A stretch of 32,503 nt of DNA. Origin: Rhodanobacter fulvus Jip2. Its GTDB lineage: Bacteria; Pseudomonadota; Gammaproteobacteria; Xanthomonadales; Rhodanobacteraceae. Made by a program: the position numbers and the translations under genes. Positions within the stretch are counted from its first letter, which is position 1, and the number at the start of each line of letters is the position of its first letter. Shown piece after piece: positions 16,954 to 24,382 of the stretch. The stretch is from the NCBI RefSeq assembly GCF_000264315.1, contig NZ_AJXU01000008.1, positions 1 to 32,503 on the forward strand. Reading direction: 5' to 3'. A model generated the notes under the pieces. That model made no database searches. It was given only the letters and a program-made list of their open reading frames with translations, and was not told the origin of the DNA.

Positions 16954-17352
16954 TCAGGCCAGCTCGGGAGCTGGCATTTTCAAAGTCTGTGTCAGGCCGA
17001 GCACCTCGGCCGCTTCAGTCAGGACGGTGCTGGCCGATTGCCAGCTGGGCGCGCGCTGGCGTGCATCGAGCTCGCGCTGGAACACCACCAGCAACTGCAG
17101 CGCGGCGGTATCCACACGCTCCACTGCAGCGCCGTCCAGCACGATGGCGTCGTGATCCAGCGCGTGGATCAGTTGCTGCTTGAACGCGGCCTGGGCCGCA
17201 ATGCGGAAATCCGCCGGCAGTGCCAGGGTCAACGGCGCAGCAGCCTCGACCGGCTCCGGCGCCTCGCCGGCCACCTCGACCGCTGGCGCCTCGGGAACGC
17301 CAGGATGGGCGGCGCTGCCCCGCTCGTTCTGCTTTGTCCGCTTGCCAGCCAT
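16954..17352 (-). CDS. STAS-domain protein, first gene of the chemosensory operon
   Basis: 132 residues. The first 40 are charged and Pro/Ala/Glu-rich and probably disordered; the rest is a divergent STAS domain (AIVLDGAAVERVDTAALQLL), with T82 after D81 at the position phosphorylated in anti-anti-sigma factors. This placement is typical of STAS genes heading F7-type che clusters, but I know of no proven role. I chose the ATG at 17352 because it falls just behind the sigma-28-like promoter at 17388-17414; the frame is open further upstream but would run through that promoter. Leader about 30 bases. Confidence 0.8.
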   Translation of the reverse strand: MAGKRTKQNERGSAAHPGVPEAPAVEVAGEAPEPVEAAAPLTLALPADFRIAAQAAFKQQLIHALDHDAIVLDGAAVERVDTAALQLLVVFQRELDARQRAPSWQSASTVLTEAAEVLGLTQTLKMPAPELA

Positions 17353-17387
17353 GTCGAACCGCCCGTTCTTCCTTATCGATGTCTGGC

Positions 17388-17414
17388 TTATCGGCGGTAG
17401 CGGCGATCGCTTGA
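17388..17414 (-). promoter_or_regulatory. Sigma-28 (FliA)-like promoter of the second chemosensory operon
   Basis: On the minus strand TCAAGCGA (17414-17407), 11-base spacer, then GCCGATAA (17395-17388), a perfect match to the sigma-28 -10. The -35 keeps the TCAAG core found at 17451 and 7750. It is noncoding and 36 bases upstream of the STAS start codon. Confidence 0.75.
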
Positions 17415-17450
17415 GCGCCAATGAGTGCGCTCCGTCACAATAAACCGAGC

Positions 17451-17477
17451 TCAAGTTTCCCCGGAGGTGGCCGATTC
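17451..17477 (+). promoter_or_regulatory. Sigma-28 (FliA)-like promoter of the fliK-like/fhlB unit
   Basis: TCAAGTTT (17451-17458; 7 of 8 of TAAAGTTT), 11-base spacer, GCCGATTC (17470-17477; 6 of 8 of GCCGATAA). It ends 50 bases before the TTG start at 17528. With the promoter at 17388-17414 it forms a divergent pair whose -35 elements are 36 bases apart. Confidence 0.7.
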
Positions 17478-17527
17478 CCTTCGAGACGGCTCCATCCGAA
17501 CGCCGTCCGCCACTGCCAGGACCTCTC

Positions 17528-18670
17528 TTGATCATCCAGCCCACCAGCCTTGCCGCGCTCACATGGGCCGGCGCCGCCGCCGGTACCACCGCGCAAAGCT
17601 GGCGCATCGGCACCGTGCTGTCGGCACGGCCGCTGGGCGTGGATCCGCAGGGGCTGCTGGTGATGCAGGTGGGTGCGGCGACCGTGCAGGCGGATGTGCC
17701 CAGCGGCCAGCTGCCGCCACAATTCCAGGTACGGGTACTGAGCCTCGGGGCACAGCCCCAGCTTGAAGTCCTGTCCTCCCACCCGACCGCCGACCCCGCC
17801 GTCCAGCGCGCGCTGCGCGAGCGGCTGCCACAGCAGAATGGCTACGCGCCGCTGCTGGCCACGCTGGGCGCACTGGCGCAGCGGCCCGTCGTGCGCCAGT
17901 TGCCGCCGGCCTTGCGCACGGCGCTGGCCTTGCTTGAACAATCCGTCCGCACGCCGGCCGACGTCACCCGCGGCGAAGGCCTGCGCGAGGCGATCAGCCA
18001 GAGCGGGCTGTTCTTCGAATCGCGGCTGGCGCAACCGCAGGGCAACCATCCGGCGCTGGCCCAGGATGACTGGAAAGGTGCCTTGCTGCGCCTGGCCGGC
18101 CTGCTCGACCAGCGCGCGGCCGCACCGCCCGCGCCCAACCGCAGCGACACGGCGCCGCCGCTGCTGCAACGCGGTGTCCAGGCGCAACCCAGGCTGCCGC
18201 TGCCGCTGCTTGCCGGCGACAACGATGTCGAGCCGCTGATCAACCGGCTGCACGGCGACGTCAAGGCCGCGCTGGCACGCGTGGAAGTGGCGCAACTGGA
18301 TGCCGGCGCGCTGTCCGCCTGGATGATCGAGATTCCGCTGGAGGGCAAGGACGGCCGCGACGTGCTGCAGGTGCAATTGGAGTTCGTCAACGACGCGGCC
18401 GAAGGCAGCCAGGGCTGGACCTTGGGCTTCGCGCTGGACCTGCCGGCGCTGGGCCCGGTGCAGGGCGAACTGCAGTTGCGCGAACCGCGCCTGTCGGTAC
18501 GACTGTGGGCCGAGCACGCGGAAACCGCCCAGAAGCTGGAGCGCCAGTTCACGCCGTTGAAGCAGCGGCTGGCCGCCTGCGGCGTACTGCTGGATCAGCT
18601 CAGTTGCCAGGTGGGCATGCCGCAACCACCCGGTCGGCACAGCGCCTTGCTGCTGCAGGCCACCGCATGA
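17528..18670 (+). CDS. fliK: FliK-like flagellar hook-length control protein
   Basis: 380 residues. The N-terminal ~80 residues look like a compact beta domain (RIGTVLSARPLG, FQVRVLSLG). A helical, Ala/Leu/Gln-rich middle with a Pro-rich linker (around 195-215) follows. The C-terminal part (about 270-360: WMIEIPLEGKDGRDVLQVQLEF, then LSVRLWAEHAETAQKLERQF) matches the FliK C-terminal (Flg_hook) domain that contacts FlhB to switch export from rod/hook to filament subunits. The start is TTG at 17528, supported by AGGA 7 bases upstream; no ATG gives a complete N-terminus. It stands apart from fliH-fliN, so it may be a second FliK paralog, and the symbol is therefore tentative. Coupled (ATGA) to the FlhB-like gene. 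Confidence 0.75.
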   Translation: MIIQPTSLAALTWAGAAAGTTAQSWRIGTVLSARPLGVDPQGLLVMQVGAATVQADVPSGQLPPQFQVRVLSLGAQPQLEVLSSHPTADPAVQRALRERLPQQNGYAPLLATLGALAQRPVVRQLPPALRTALALLEQSVRTPADVTRGEGLREAISQSGLFFESRLAQPQGNHPALAQDDWKGALLRLAGLLDQRAAAPPAPNRSDTAPPLLQRGVQAQPRLPLPLLAGDNDVEPLINRLHGDVKAALARVEVAQLDAGALSAWMIEIPLEGKDGRDVLQVQLEFVNDAAEGSQGWTLGFALDLPALGPVQGELQLREPRLSVRLWAEHAETAQKLERQFTPLKQRLAACGVLLDQLSCQVGMPQPPGRHSALLLQATA

Positions 18671-18924
18671 ACACGCCGTTGCCGCCACCACAGCGCAAGG
18701 TCAGCCTGCGCCTGGGCAACAGCACGAGCGAAACCAAGGCGATGCCGCCCGAATCGCTGGAAAATCTGCTGGCCCGCGCCCGCATGCTGGGCCTGCCCGT
18801 TCACCACGATCCGCAGATCGCGGCCCTGCTGGCCGCCTTGCGCATGCGCGATGACGTGCCCACCCTGCTTTATGCGTCCGCCGCTTCGGTGCTCGCCGCG
18901 GTCTACGACGCCGCCGAGGAATAG
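18667..18924 (+). CDS. Small FlhB C-terminal-like export switch protein (FhlB/EscU-type)
   Basis: 85 residues resembling only the cytoplasmic C-terminal domain of FlhB. KVSLRLG takes the place of AVALRYD; then comes a helix (SLENLLARARMLGLPVHHDP) and a final helix ending in VPTLLYASAASVLAAVY, which parallels IPSALYVAVAQVLAYVY in FlhB at 30169. The autocleavage motif NPTH is absent, so it cannot undergo the FlhB self-cleavage. The start ATG overlaps the fliK-like stop by 4 bases. Pairing with a FliK-like protein suggests it works on export specificity; that is inference from context. Confidence 0.75.
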   Translation: MNTPLPPPQRKVSLRLGNSTSETKAMPPESLENLLARARMLGLPVHHDPQIAALLAALRMRDDVPTLLYASAASVLAAVYDAAEE

Positions 18925-18931
18925 CTCATCC

Positions 18932-18959
18932 GGGAATCGGGAATCGGGAATCGGGAATC
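18932..18959. repeat. Tandem GGGAATC heptamers, four copies
   Basis: Four perfect head-to-tail copies of GGGAATC in the 111-base gap between the convergent fhlB-like and DUF2802 genes. The same heptamer family occurs at 27926-27953 and, degenerate and inverted, at 28032-28048. Such arrays are scattered between genes in xanthomonad relatives. No terminator hairpin is seen in this gap. Confidence 0.9.
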
Positions 18960-18964
18960 GCAAG

Positions 18965-18992
18965 AGCAAAAGCAAAAGCAAAAGCAAAAGCA
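18965..18992. repeat. Tandem AGCAAA hexamers
   Basis: Four perfect copies of AGCAAA plus a partial AGCA, starting 5 bases after the heptamer array. It is noncoding. A frame open on the minus strand through here encodes a leucine run and is an artefact of the repeat. Copy number is likely variable between strains. Confidence 0.9.
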
Positions 18993-19035
18993 TCGCGCAC
19001 AGAGTGCGCACTACATCAGGGCTACGCGGTTCGGC

Positions 19036-19422
19036 TCAGTGACCGGCGGTCTGCATTTGCCGGATCAGCAGGGCTTCGGCGTGGGTGACGCCGCAGCGTG
19101 CGACCAGTTCATCGACGTCGGCGCCTTGCCGGGCCAGTTGCTGGGCTAGCTCATACGAGCCGGTACTTTGTGGCGCCGCGGGCTGCTTCTGTTCCAGCAG
19201 GCCCATGCGGCGCTCCATCCGGCCCAGCGCGGTGACCAGCATCGAGGTGGGCACGTCGGTGTGGTTGATGCGCCCCAGTTGTTGCGACAGCGTGGCAATG
19301 TCCTGGCGCATGGGCTCCAGTTGCTGTTGCAGCTGGCGCGCCTCGCGCCTTGCCAGCACCAGCAGCACGCACTGGATCACCGCCAGCAACAGCAATGCGA
19401 CGATGGCGATCTCAAGCAGCAT
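19036..19422 (-). CDS. DUF2802 protein, membrane-anchored
   Basis: 128 residues: one N-terminal membrane helix (LLEIAIVALLLLAVIQCVLL, about 2-21), a coiled-coil stretch (ARREARQLQQQLEPMRQDIA to about 90), and a small C-terminal helical part (DELVARCGVTHAEALLIRQM) shaped like a helix-turn-helix. This DUF2802 gene stands at the end of the flagellar/chemotaxis operon in Pseudomonas and Vibrio, after cheW; its role is uncharacterised. The start at 19422 (ATG) overlaps the end of cheW by 11 bases. It is the last gene of the operon and convergent with the fhlB-like gene. Confidence 0.85.
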   Translation of the reverse strand: MLLEIAIVALLLLAVIQCVLLVLARREARQLQQQLEPMRQDIATLSQQLGRINHTDVPTSMLVTALGRMERRMGLLEQKQPAAPQSTGSYELAQQLARQGADVDELVARCGVTHAEALLIRQMQTAGH

Positions 19423-19891
19423 CGTCGTTCTCCCCGCTGAGTCGGCACAGGCGGCGCACGTCGAGCAGGGCCACGAAGCCGCCCTGCCAATTGAGGATGC
19501 CGCTGACCGGGTCATCACGGCGGCTGGCGCGATCGGGTGGCGGCGGTGCGATCTCGGTGCCGTCGGTGTTCAGCAACTCGCCCACCTCATCCACCCGCAG
19601 GCCGACCTGATGACTGCCGTGCGACAGCATCACCACGCGCACTTGCGCCGGATCGGCGGCGGGCGAAGCGGGAAGGCCCAGCCGCAGGCGGCCGTCGAGC
19701 ACCGGCACGATGCGTCCGCGCAGGTGCCGGATACCCAGCAGGTCGGGGGCGGAACCGGGCACCGGCGTCAATTCACCAGCCCGGATCACCTCGCTCACCT
19801 CGACCAGCGGCGCCGCGTACAGCTGGCTGCCGATCTGGAACGACAGCCAATGCCCGGAGTTCGGTTCGGACGTGGTGGCAACGGCATTCAT
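19412..19891 (-). CDS. cheW: Chemotaxis coupling protein CheW (flagellar system)
   Basis: 159-residue CheW domain. WLSFQIGSQLYAAPLVEVSE at the N-terminus, LTPVPGSAPDLLGIRHLRG, then VPVLDGRLRLGL, a HQVGLRVDEVGELL strand and GILNWQGGFVALLDVRRL complete the fold. The start is the ATG at 19891; the frame stays open upstream through the motD terminus but that extension is Arg/Pro-rich nonsense. It lies 28 bases after motD. It couples receptors to the CheA at 21824. In Pseudomonas and Vibrio a ParC/ParP pair precedes this gene; neither is present here. Confidence 0.93.
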   Translation of the reverse strand: MNAVATTSEPNSGHWLSFQIGSQLYAAPLVEVSEVIRAGELTPVPGSAPDLLGIRHLRGRIVPVLDGRLRLGLPASPAADPAQVRVVMLSHGSHQVGLRVDEVGELLNTDGTEIAPPPPDRASRRDDPVSGILNWQGGFVALLDVRRLCRLSGENDDAA

Positions 19892-19919
19892 GCGTGTACT
19901 CCAGCGTTGCGGGACGCCA

Positions 19920-21080
19920 TCAATGAAGAGGTGCAGCCGGTGGATTGCGCCGCGGCGCCCCGCCCATCGGGGCGGCGCTGGCCGTGGGCACCCGCACTCC
20001 GGCCGCCGTCGGCACAGGCACCGCCGTGTCTGCGGCACCTCCGGCGGACGGGATTTCGACGGCGGTCGAAACCACCACCTGGCGCAGTGTAGGGCCAGCA
20101 GCCTGCGCCGCGGGAACTTCGCCATCGGCCGGCGTCGTGTCGTTGGCGGCGGTGACGCGTGCCGTGGGCAGCTCGCCAGGTATCGCGGAGGGGGCCAAGA
20201 CAACGCTGGGCTCGTCAACGTGGGCGGCTTCGGGTGAGGACGAATCGGTGTAGAACCGGCTCGGCGCGTTGCGATCGCTCAAGACCACCACCAGCACGCG
20301 CCGGTTGAGGTTGCGCCCCTCCGGCGTGCTGTTGTCGGCCGCCGGACGCACCTCGCCCCAGCCGATGATGCCCAGCCGGTCGGGGTTGACGCCGTGCTCG
20401 GAAAACAGCCGCGCGACGGTGGCGGCACGCGCCGCCGACAGCTCCCAGTTGGAGGGATAAAGCATGGTGCGGATGGGCACGTCGTCGGTATAGCCCTCCA
20501 CCCGCAGCGGGTTGGCGAACGGTGCCAGGATCCCCGACAGGCTGCGCAAGATCGCACTGGCCGAGGGCGCGAGTTCGGCCACGCCGCTGGGAAACAGGAT
20601 GTCGGTGCGGATCTCGATTTCCAGCCAGTCGTCCGTGCGACGCAGCACCACCTGCTGTTTGTCGATCAACGGCTGCAACGCCTTCTGCACCTGCTCGGCG
20701 ATGTCCTTCAGGTTTTCCTGCGCGGTGGCCTTCTTGAAGCCCGCATGCGCGCCGCGACCCTCGCCGTGCATCGGCACCGGGTGCGGCGGAATGGGAACCG
20801 CGATCGGCACGATCGACGAGCCGGGCTGGCCGGCGGGCGCCGCGATGGCCGGCTGGATATTGTGCGGGCGCACCTTGGTCGAGGGCATCGGCGCGATCAC
20901 GTGACTGGAGCCGTTGAACGCCTCCACGATCGACTCGGACATGACCCGGTATTTGCCCTCGTTGACCACCGAGACGGCATACATCACCACGAAGAACGCC
21001 AGCAGCAACGTCATCAGGTCGGCATAGGGAATCGCCCATGCCTCGTGATTCATGTGCTCCTCGTGGTGCTTCTTTCTCAC
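19920..21080 (-). CDS. motD: Flagellar stator protein MotD (MotB family)
   Basis: 386 residues. One N-terminal membrane helix (about 19-39) contains the ion-binding Asp21 in PYADLMTLLLAFFVVMYA; a periplasmic Pro-rich plug/linker covers about 60-115; the OmpA-like peptidoglycan-binding domain covers about 140-268 (GYTDDVPI at 196-203, GWGEVRPAADNSTPEGRNLNRRV). The remaining ~115 residues (271-386) are Ala/Pro/Val-rich with no recognisable domain, making this about 100 residues longer than usual. It overlaps motC by 4 bases (ATGA). With MotC it forms a second-type stator for swarming or high-load motility in the Pseudomonas model. Confidence 0.94.
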   Translation of the reverse strand: MRKKHHEEHMNHEAWAIPYADLMTLLLAFFVVMYAVSVVNEGKYRVMSESIVEAFNGSSHVIAPMPSTKVRPHNIQPAIAAPAGQPGSSIVPIAVPIPPHPVPMHGEGRGAHAGFKKATAQENLKDIAEQVQKALQPLIDKQQVVLRRTDDWLEIEIRTDILFPSGVAELAPSASAILRSLSGILAPFANPLRVEGYTDDVPIRTMLYPSNWELSAARAATVARLFSEHGVNPDRLGIIGWGEVRPAADNSTPEGRNLNRRVLVVVLSDRNAPSRFYTDSSSPEAAHVDEPSVVLAPSAIPGELPTARVTAANDTTPADGEVPAAQAAGPTLRQVVVSTAVEIPSAGGAADTAVPVPTAAGVRVPTASAAPMGGAPRRNPPAAPLH

Positions 21081-21817
21081 GGCAGGTAACCCTGCAACCT
21101 CGCCTCGATCTGGCGCGGGTTGTCGCCCTGGGCGATGGACACCAGGCCTTCGATGAGGATTTCGCGCATCTGCGACTGCTTGTTGATCAGGCTCTTCAGC
21201 CGCGCGGACATCGGCAGCATGAACATGTTGGCCAGCGCCACGCCGTAGATCGTGGCCACGAACGCCGCAGCAATGCCGTGGCCCAGCTTGCTGGGGTCGG
21301 CCAGGTTCTGCATCACCGCCATCAGGCCCATCACCGCGCCGATGATGCCCAGCGTGGGTGAATAGATGCCGGCGTTCTCGTACACCTTGGCACCGGCCAG
21401 GTCGACGGCCTCGCGCGTCTGCAGGTCGACCTCGAGCACGCTGCGGATCGCCTCCGGCTCACCACCGTCGACGAGCAATTGCAGGCCCTTGCTGATGAAG
21501 CTGTCGGACTCGGCCTCGATCTGCGGCTCCAGCCCCAACAGGCCCTGCCGCCGCGATATTTCGCTCCAGCCCACGATGCGGCTGATCAGGTCGCCGGGCT
21601 GATGCCGCGGCGGCTTGTACACCATCGACATCATCTTCAACGCATGCTTCAGCACCTTGCCCTGGTTCTGCACCAGCAGCGCCGCGAGGGTGCCGAAAAA
21701 CACGATCACGAACGCAGCGGGGTTCCACAATGCCGCCACCGTGGACCCCTTCAGCACCGTGCCGAGGATGATCACGACGAAGCCGAGAATTGTGCCTATC
21801 AGGCTGACCATATCCAT
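21077..21817 (-). CDS. motC: Flagellar stator protein MotC (MotA family)
   Basis: 246 residues, four membrane helices: about 2-22, 30-49, 150-172 and 181-203. The large cytoplasmic loop between helices 2 and 3 carries the charged residues that contact FliG. The family block AGIYSPTLGIIGAVMGLM (about 147-164) and GHGIAAAFVATIYGVALAN are intact. It begins 6 bases after cheA and overlaps motD by 4 bases. In Pseudomonas cheB lies between cheA and motC; here nothing does. Confidence 0.95.
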   Translation of the reverse strand: MDMVSLIGTILGFVVIILGTVLKGSTVAALWNPAAFVIVFFGTLAALLVQNQGKVLKHALKMMSMVYKPPRHQPGDLISRIVGWSEISRRQGLLGLEPQIEAESDSFISKGLQLLVDGGEPEAIRSVLEVDLQTREAVDLAGAKVYENAGIYSPTLGIIGAVMGLMAVMQNLADPSKLGHGIAAAFVATIYGVALANMFMLPMSARLKSLINKQSQMREILIEGLVSIAQGDNPRQIEARLQGYLP

Positions 21818-21823
21818 GTCGTA

Positions 21824-23725
21824 TCAACCCACCGCGCGCAAGGAGGGGAGCAACTGCCCGCGTTCGTCGGCCAGCCCGGCCAGATCCAGCACCAGCGCCA
21901 ACCGGCCATCGCCGGTCACCGTGGCGCCGGCTACGCCGGGGACGTCCTCGAACAGGGGGCCCAGTGGTTTGACCATGACATCCTCGCGACCGAGCACCGC
22001 ATGCACCAGGCAACCCAGCCGCAGATGGCCGATGTGCAGCACCACCACGTGACGGCCGGCGGTCGCCGCCGAGCCGGTCCAGCCGGCCAGGTCGGCCAGC
22101 GGCAAGGCGCGGCCACGGTGGTTGGCCACCATGCGGCCGTCGAGCATGCGGTCCTGCCCGGCACTCAATTCGAAGACTTCCTCGACGTTGCCCATCGGCA
22201 GCGCCAGCAGGCGTTCGCCCACGCGCACCATCAGCACGCGCAGGATCGCCAGCGTCAGCGGCACGCTCAATTCGAGTTCACTGCCGTGGCCGAGGCGTGA
22301 TTGCACCTTCAGGCTGCCGCCCAGTTCCGCCACGCGGGTCTTGACCACATCCATGCCCACGCCGCGGCCGGAGATGTCGGACACCACCGCAGCGGTGCTG
22401 AAGCCGGGGCGGAACACCAGCTCGTAGCACTCGACATCGGACAGCCGCGCCGCCTCGTCGGTGCTGATCAGGCCCTTCTCGATCGCCTTGCGGCGCAGCA
22501 CGTTCGCATCCATGCCGCGGCCGTCGTCGCTGACGGAAATCACGATGTGCTCGCCGCGCTGGCTGGCGGACAGGCACACGCGCGCCTTGTCGGGCTTGCC
22601 GGTGCGCTTGCGTTCGTCGGGTGTCTCGACGCCATGGTCGAGCGCGTTGCGCAGCAGATGGATCAGTGGATCGGCCAGCGCTTCGACCAGGCTGCGATCG
22701 AGGTCGGTACCCTCGCCTTCCAGCACCAGCTCCACGTTCTTGCCGAGCTGGCGCGCCAGGTCGCGCACGATGCGCGGAAAACGCTGGAACAGTCGCCCCA
22801 CCGGCTGCATGCGCATGCCGAGTACGGCGGTCTGCAGTTCGTCGGCGACGCGATCAAGTTCATTGGCGGCGATCACCAGCGCCTCGTCGGCGCTGCTGGC
22901 CGCAAGGCTGAGCAGGCGGTTGCGCACCAGCACCAGTTCACCGGCGCGATTGACCAGCGCATCCAGCCGCGCGGTATCGACGCGCACGGTGGTTTCCGCC
23001 GTGGCGGCATGGCGTGCCGGTGCGGGTGCCGGTGCGGATACAGGCACCGGCGCCGGCGCGGGAACGACGGCGACGGGTGGCGCCGGTGCGGGCACCGCGC
23101 CGGGCTGGCCGCCCTGACCGTGCAGGGCATCCAGCAAGGCTTCGAATTCGTCATCGTCGATGGCGCTACCGGACGAAGGCGCGGACACGACCGGTGCGAC
23201 GGCGACCGCTGCCGGCTCGACCGTGCCGGGCGCATTGCTGCCATACATCATGTCCAGCAGCGCCTCGAACTCGCTGTCGTCGATGGCGGCGTTGTCACCG
23301 CTTGCCTCGACCGGGGCCGCGACGGGTACGGGAGCCGGCGCCGGCGCGGCGCGGTTCAATCGCTGCAGCAAGGCCGGTGGCGGCATCGCCAACGGCGCGT
23401 CGGCGCCGAGCGCGGCCATCATGTCGTTGAGCAGGTCCAGCGCCTCGAGCAGCGCGTCCATCAACGGTGCATCGAGAATCACGGCACCGTTGCGGGCGCC
23501 GTTGAGCAGGTCCTCGGCGTGATGGCACAGCTGCACCATCGGCTCGATCGCCAGGAAACCCGCGCCGCCCTTGACTGTATGGAAGGCGCGGAACACCGCG
23601 TTCAGCAACTCGCTGTCGTGCGGGTTCGCTTCCAGTCCGATCAACTGCTCGCCCAGTGCCTGTACCAGCTCACCGGCTTCGACCAGAAAATCCTGGCGCA
23701 GCTCGTTGTCGAACTCTGCGGTCAC
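21824..23725 (-). CDS. cheA: Chemotaxis histidine kinase CheA (flagellar system)
   Basis: 633 residues. P1 HPt domain with H49 (AFHTVKGGAG); a long Ala/Pro linker (about 125-243) instead of a folded P2; P3 from about 245; P4 with N box DPLIHLLRNALDHG (352-365), then DDGRGMD and GRGVGMD; P5 CheW-like C-terminus. The linker carries two near-identical segments, AIDDSEFEALLDMMYG (147-162) and AIDDDEFEALLDALHG (188-203), which resemble the CheY-binding tail of CheZ and probably stand in for P2 as response-regulator docking sites (inference). Its partners are CheY 24379, CheZ and CheW 19412. It lies 12 bases after cheZ. Confidence 0.96.
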   Translation of the reverse strand: MTAEFDNELRQDFLVEAGELVQALGEQLIGLEANPHDSELLNAVFRAFHTVKGGAGFLAIEPMVQLCHHAEDLLNGARNGAVILDAPLMDALLEALDLLNDMMAALGADAPLAMPPPALLQRLNRAAPAPAPVPVAAPVEASGDNAAIDDSEFEALLDMMYGSNAPGTVEPAAVAVAPVVSAPSSGSAIDDDEFEALLDALHGQGGQPGAVPAPAPPVAVVPAPAPVPVSAPAPAPARHAATAETTVRVDTARLDALVNRAGELVLVRNRLLSLAASSADEALVIAANELDRVADELQTAVLGMRMQPVGRLFQRFPRIVRDLARQLGKNVELVLEGEGTDLDRSLVEALADPLIHLLRNALDHGVETPDERKRTGKPDKARVCLSASQRGEHIVISVSDDGRGMDANVLRRKAIEKGLISTDEAARLSDVECYELVFRPGFSTAAVVSDISGRGVGMDVVKTRVAELGGSLKVQSRLGHGSELELSVPLTLAILRVLMVRVGERLLALPMGNVEEVFELSAGQDRMLDGRMVANHRGRALPLADLAGWTGSAATAGRHVVVLHIGHLRLGCLVHAVLGREDVMVKPLGPLFEDVPGVAGATVTGDGRLALVLDLAGLADERGQLLPSLRAVG

Positions 23726-23737
23726 GACAGGCGCACC

Positions 23738-24382
23738 TTAAAACCCGAATTCGCTGAGCAGGCGGTCGGCGTCGTCCTGGCTGGATACCTTGACCACACT
23801 GGCGGGCACCTCGCTGCCCGCCAGCGCGCCGGTGAGGCGCACCAGCTCGAGCAGGGACGATTCCACGCTTTCGATGAAGTTGACGACTTTCTTGATGCGC
23901 TGCCCGGACAGGTCCTGCCACGACTGTGCCATCACCATGTCGGCCAGGCCCTCGTTGCAGCTGATCGCAAAATCGCTGGCCTGATGTGCCAGCACCGCGG
24001 CCGGATCGCTCTTGCTGTCGGTGAACGCCAGCACTTCGTTCGCGTTGTGGGCCAGCGACTCGGCGGCCGGGCGCATCCGCTCGGCAAAATCGATGCTGCG
24101 GTGCGCGGCCTGCGCGCTCATTTCCAGCACGTCATTGAGGTGCTTGCGCGCGTCGGCGACGCTGCCCGGAATGCCTTCGTTGGCCAGCTCGCCACCGAGC
24201 CGGCTCATCGCGCCGTGCAGGTCACGGGCCAGCTGGCCCAGCGCGCGGAACAGCCGCTTCTCGCGGTCGCGCACCATCACGTCCAGCGCCTGTTCGAATG
24301 CGGGGCCGTCGGGGCTGTTGAGCAGGTTGCGCAGTTCGGGCGGCAGGTTTTCCGCGTTCAACGACGGCAGGATGGCGTTCAT
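23738..24382 (-). CDS. cheZ: CheY-phosphate phosphatase CheZ
   Basis: 214 residues, mostly helical. The catalytic pair of E. coli CheZ (D143/Q147) corresponds to D157 and Q161 in SWQDLSGQ (154-161). The flexible tail ends in [12 protein letters not shown] (203-214), the amphipathic CheY-docking peptide. The start ATG overlaps the cheY stop by 4 bases. It is the only CheZ-family gene in the window, so it presumably acts on the motor CheY next to it. Confidence 0.96.
   Translation of the reverse strand: MNAILPSLNAENLPPELRNLLNSPDGPAFEQALDVMVRDREKRLFRALGQLARDLHGAMSRLGGELANEGIPGSVADARKHLNDVLEMSAQAAHRSIDFAERMRPAAESLAHNANEVLAFTDSKSDPAAVLAHQASDFAISCNEGLADMVMAQSWQDLSGQRIKKVVNFIESVESSLLELVRLTGALAGSEVPASVVKVSSQDDADRLLSEFGF

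Noticed and set aside
18932..18992. Short direct repeats considered as a CRISPR array
   Set aside because: Units are 6-7 bases in direct contact with no spacers; no cas genes nearby.
18595..19011. Minus-strand frame with a leucine run and RFPIPDSRFP-like peptide
   Set aside because: Produced by translating the AGCAAA and GGGAATC tandem repeats and the antisense of the fhlB-like gene.
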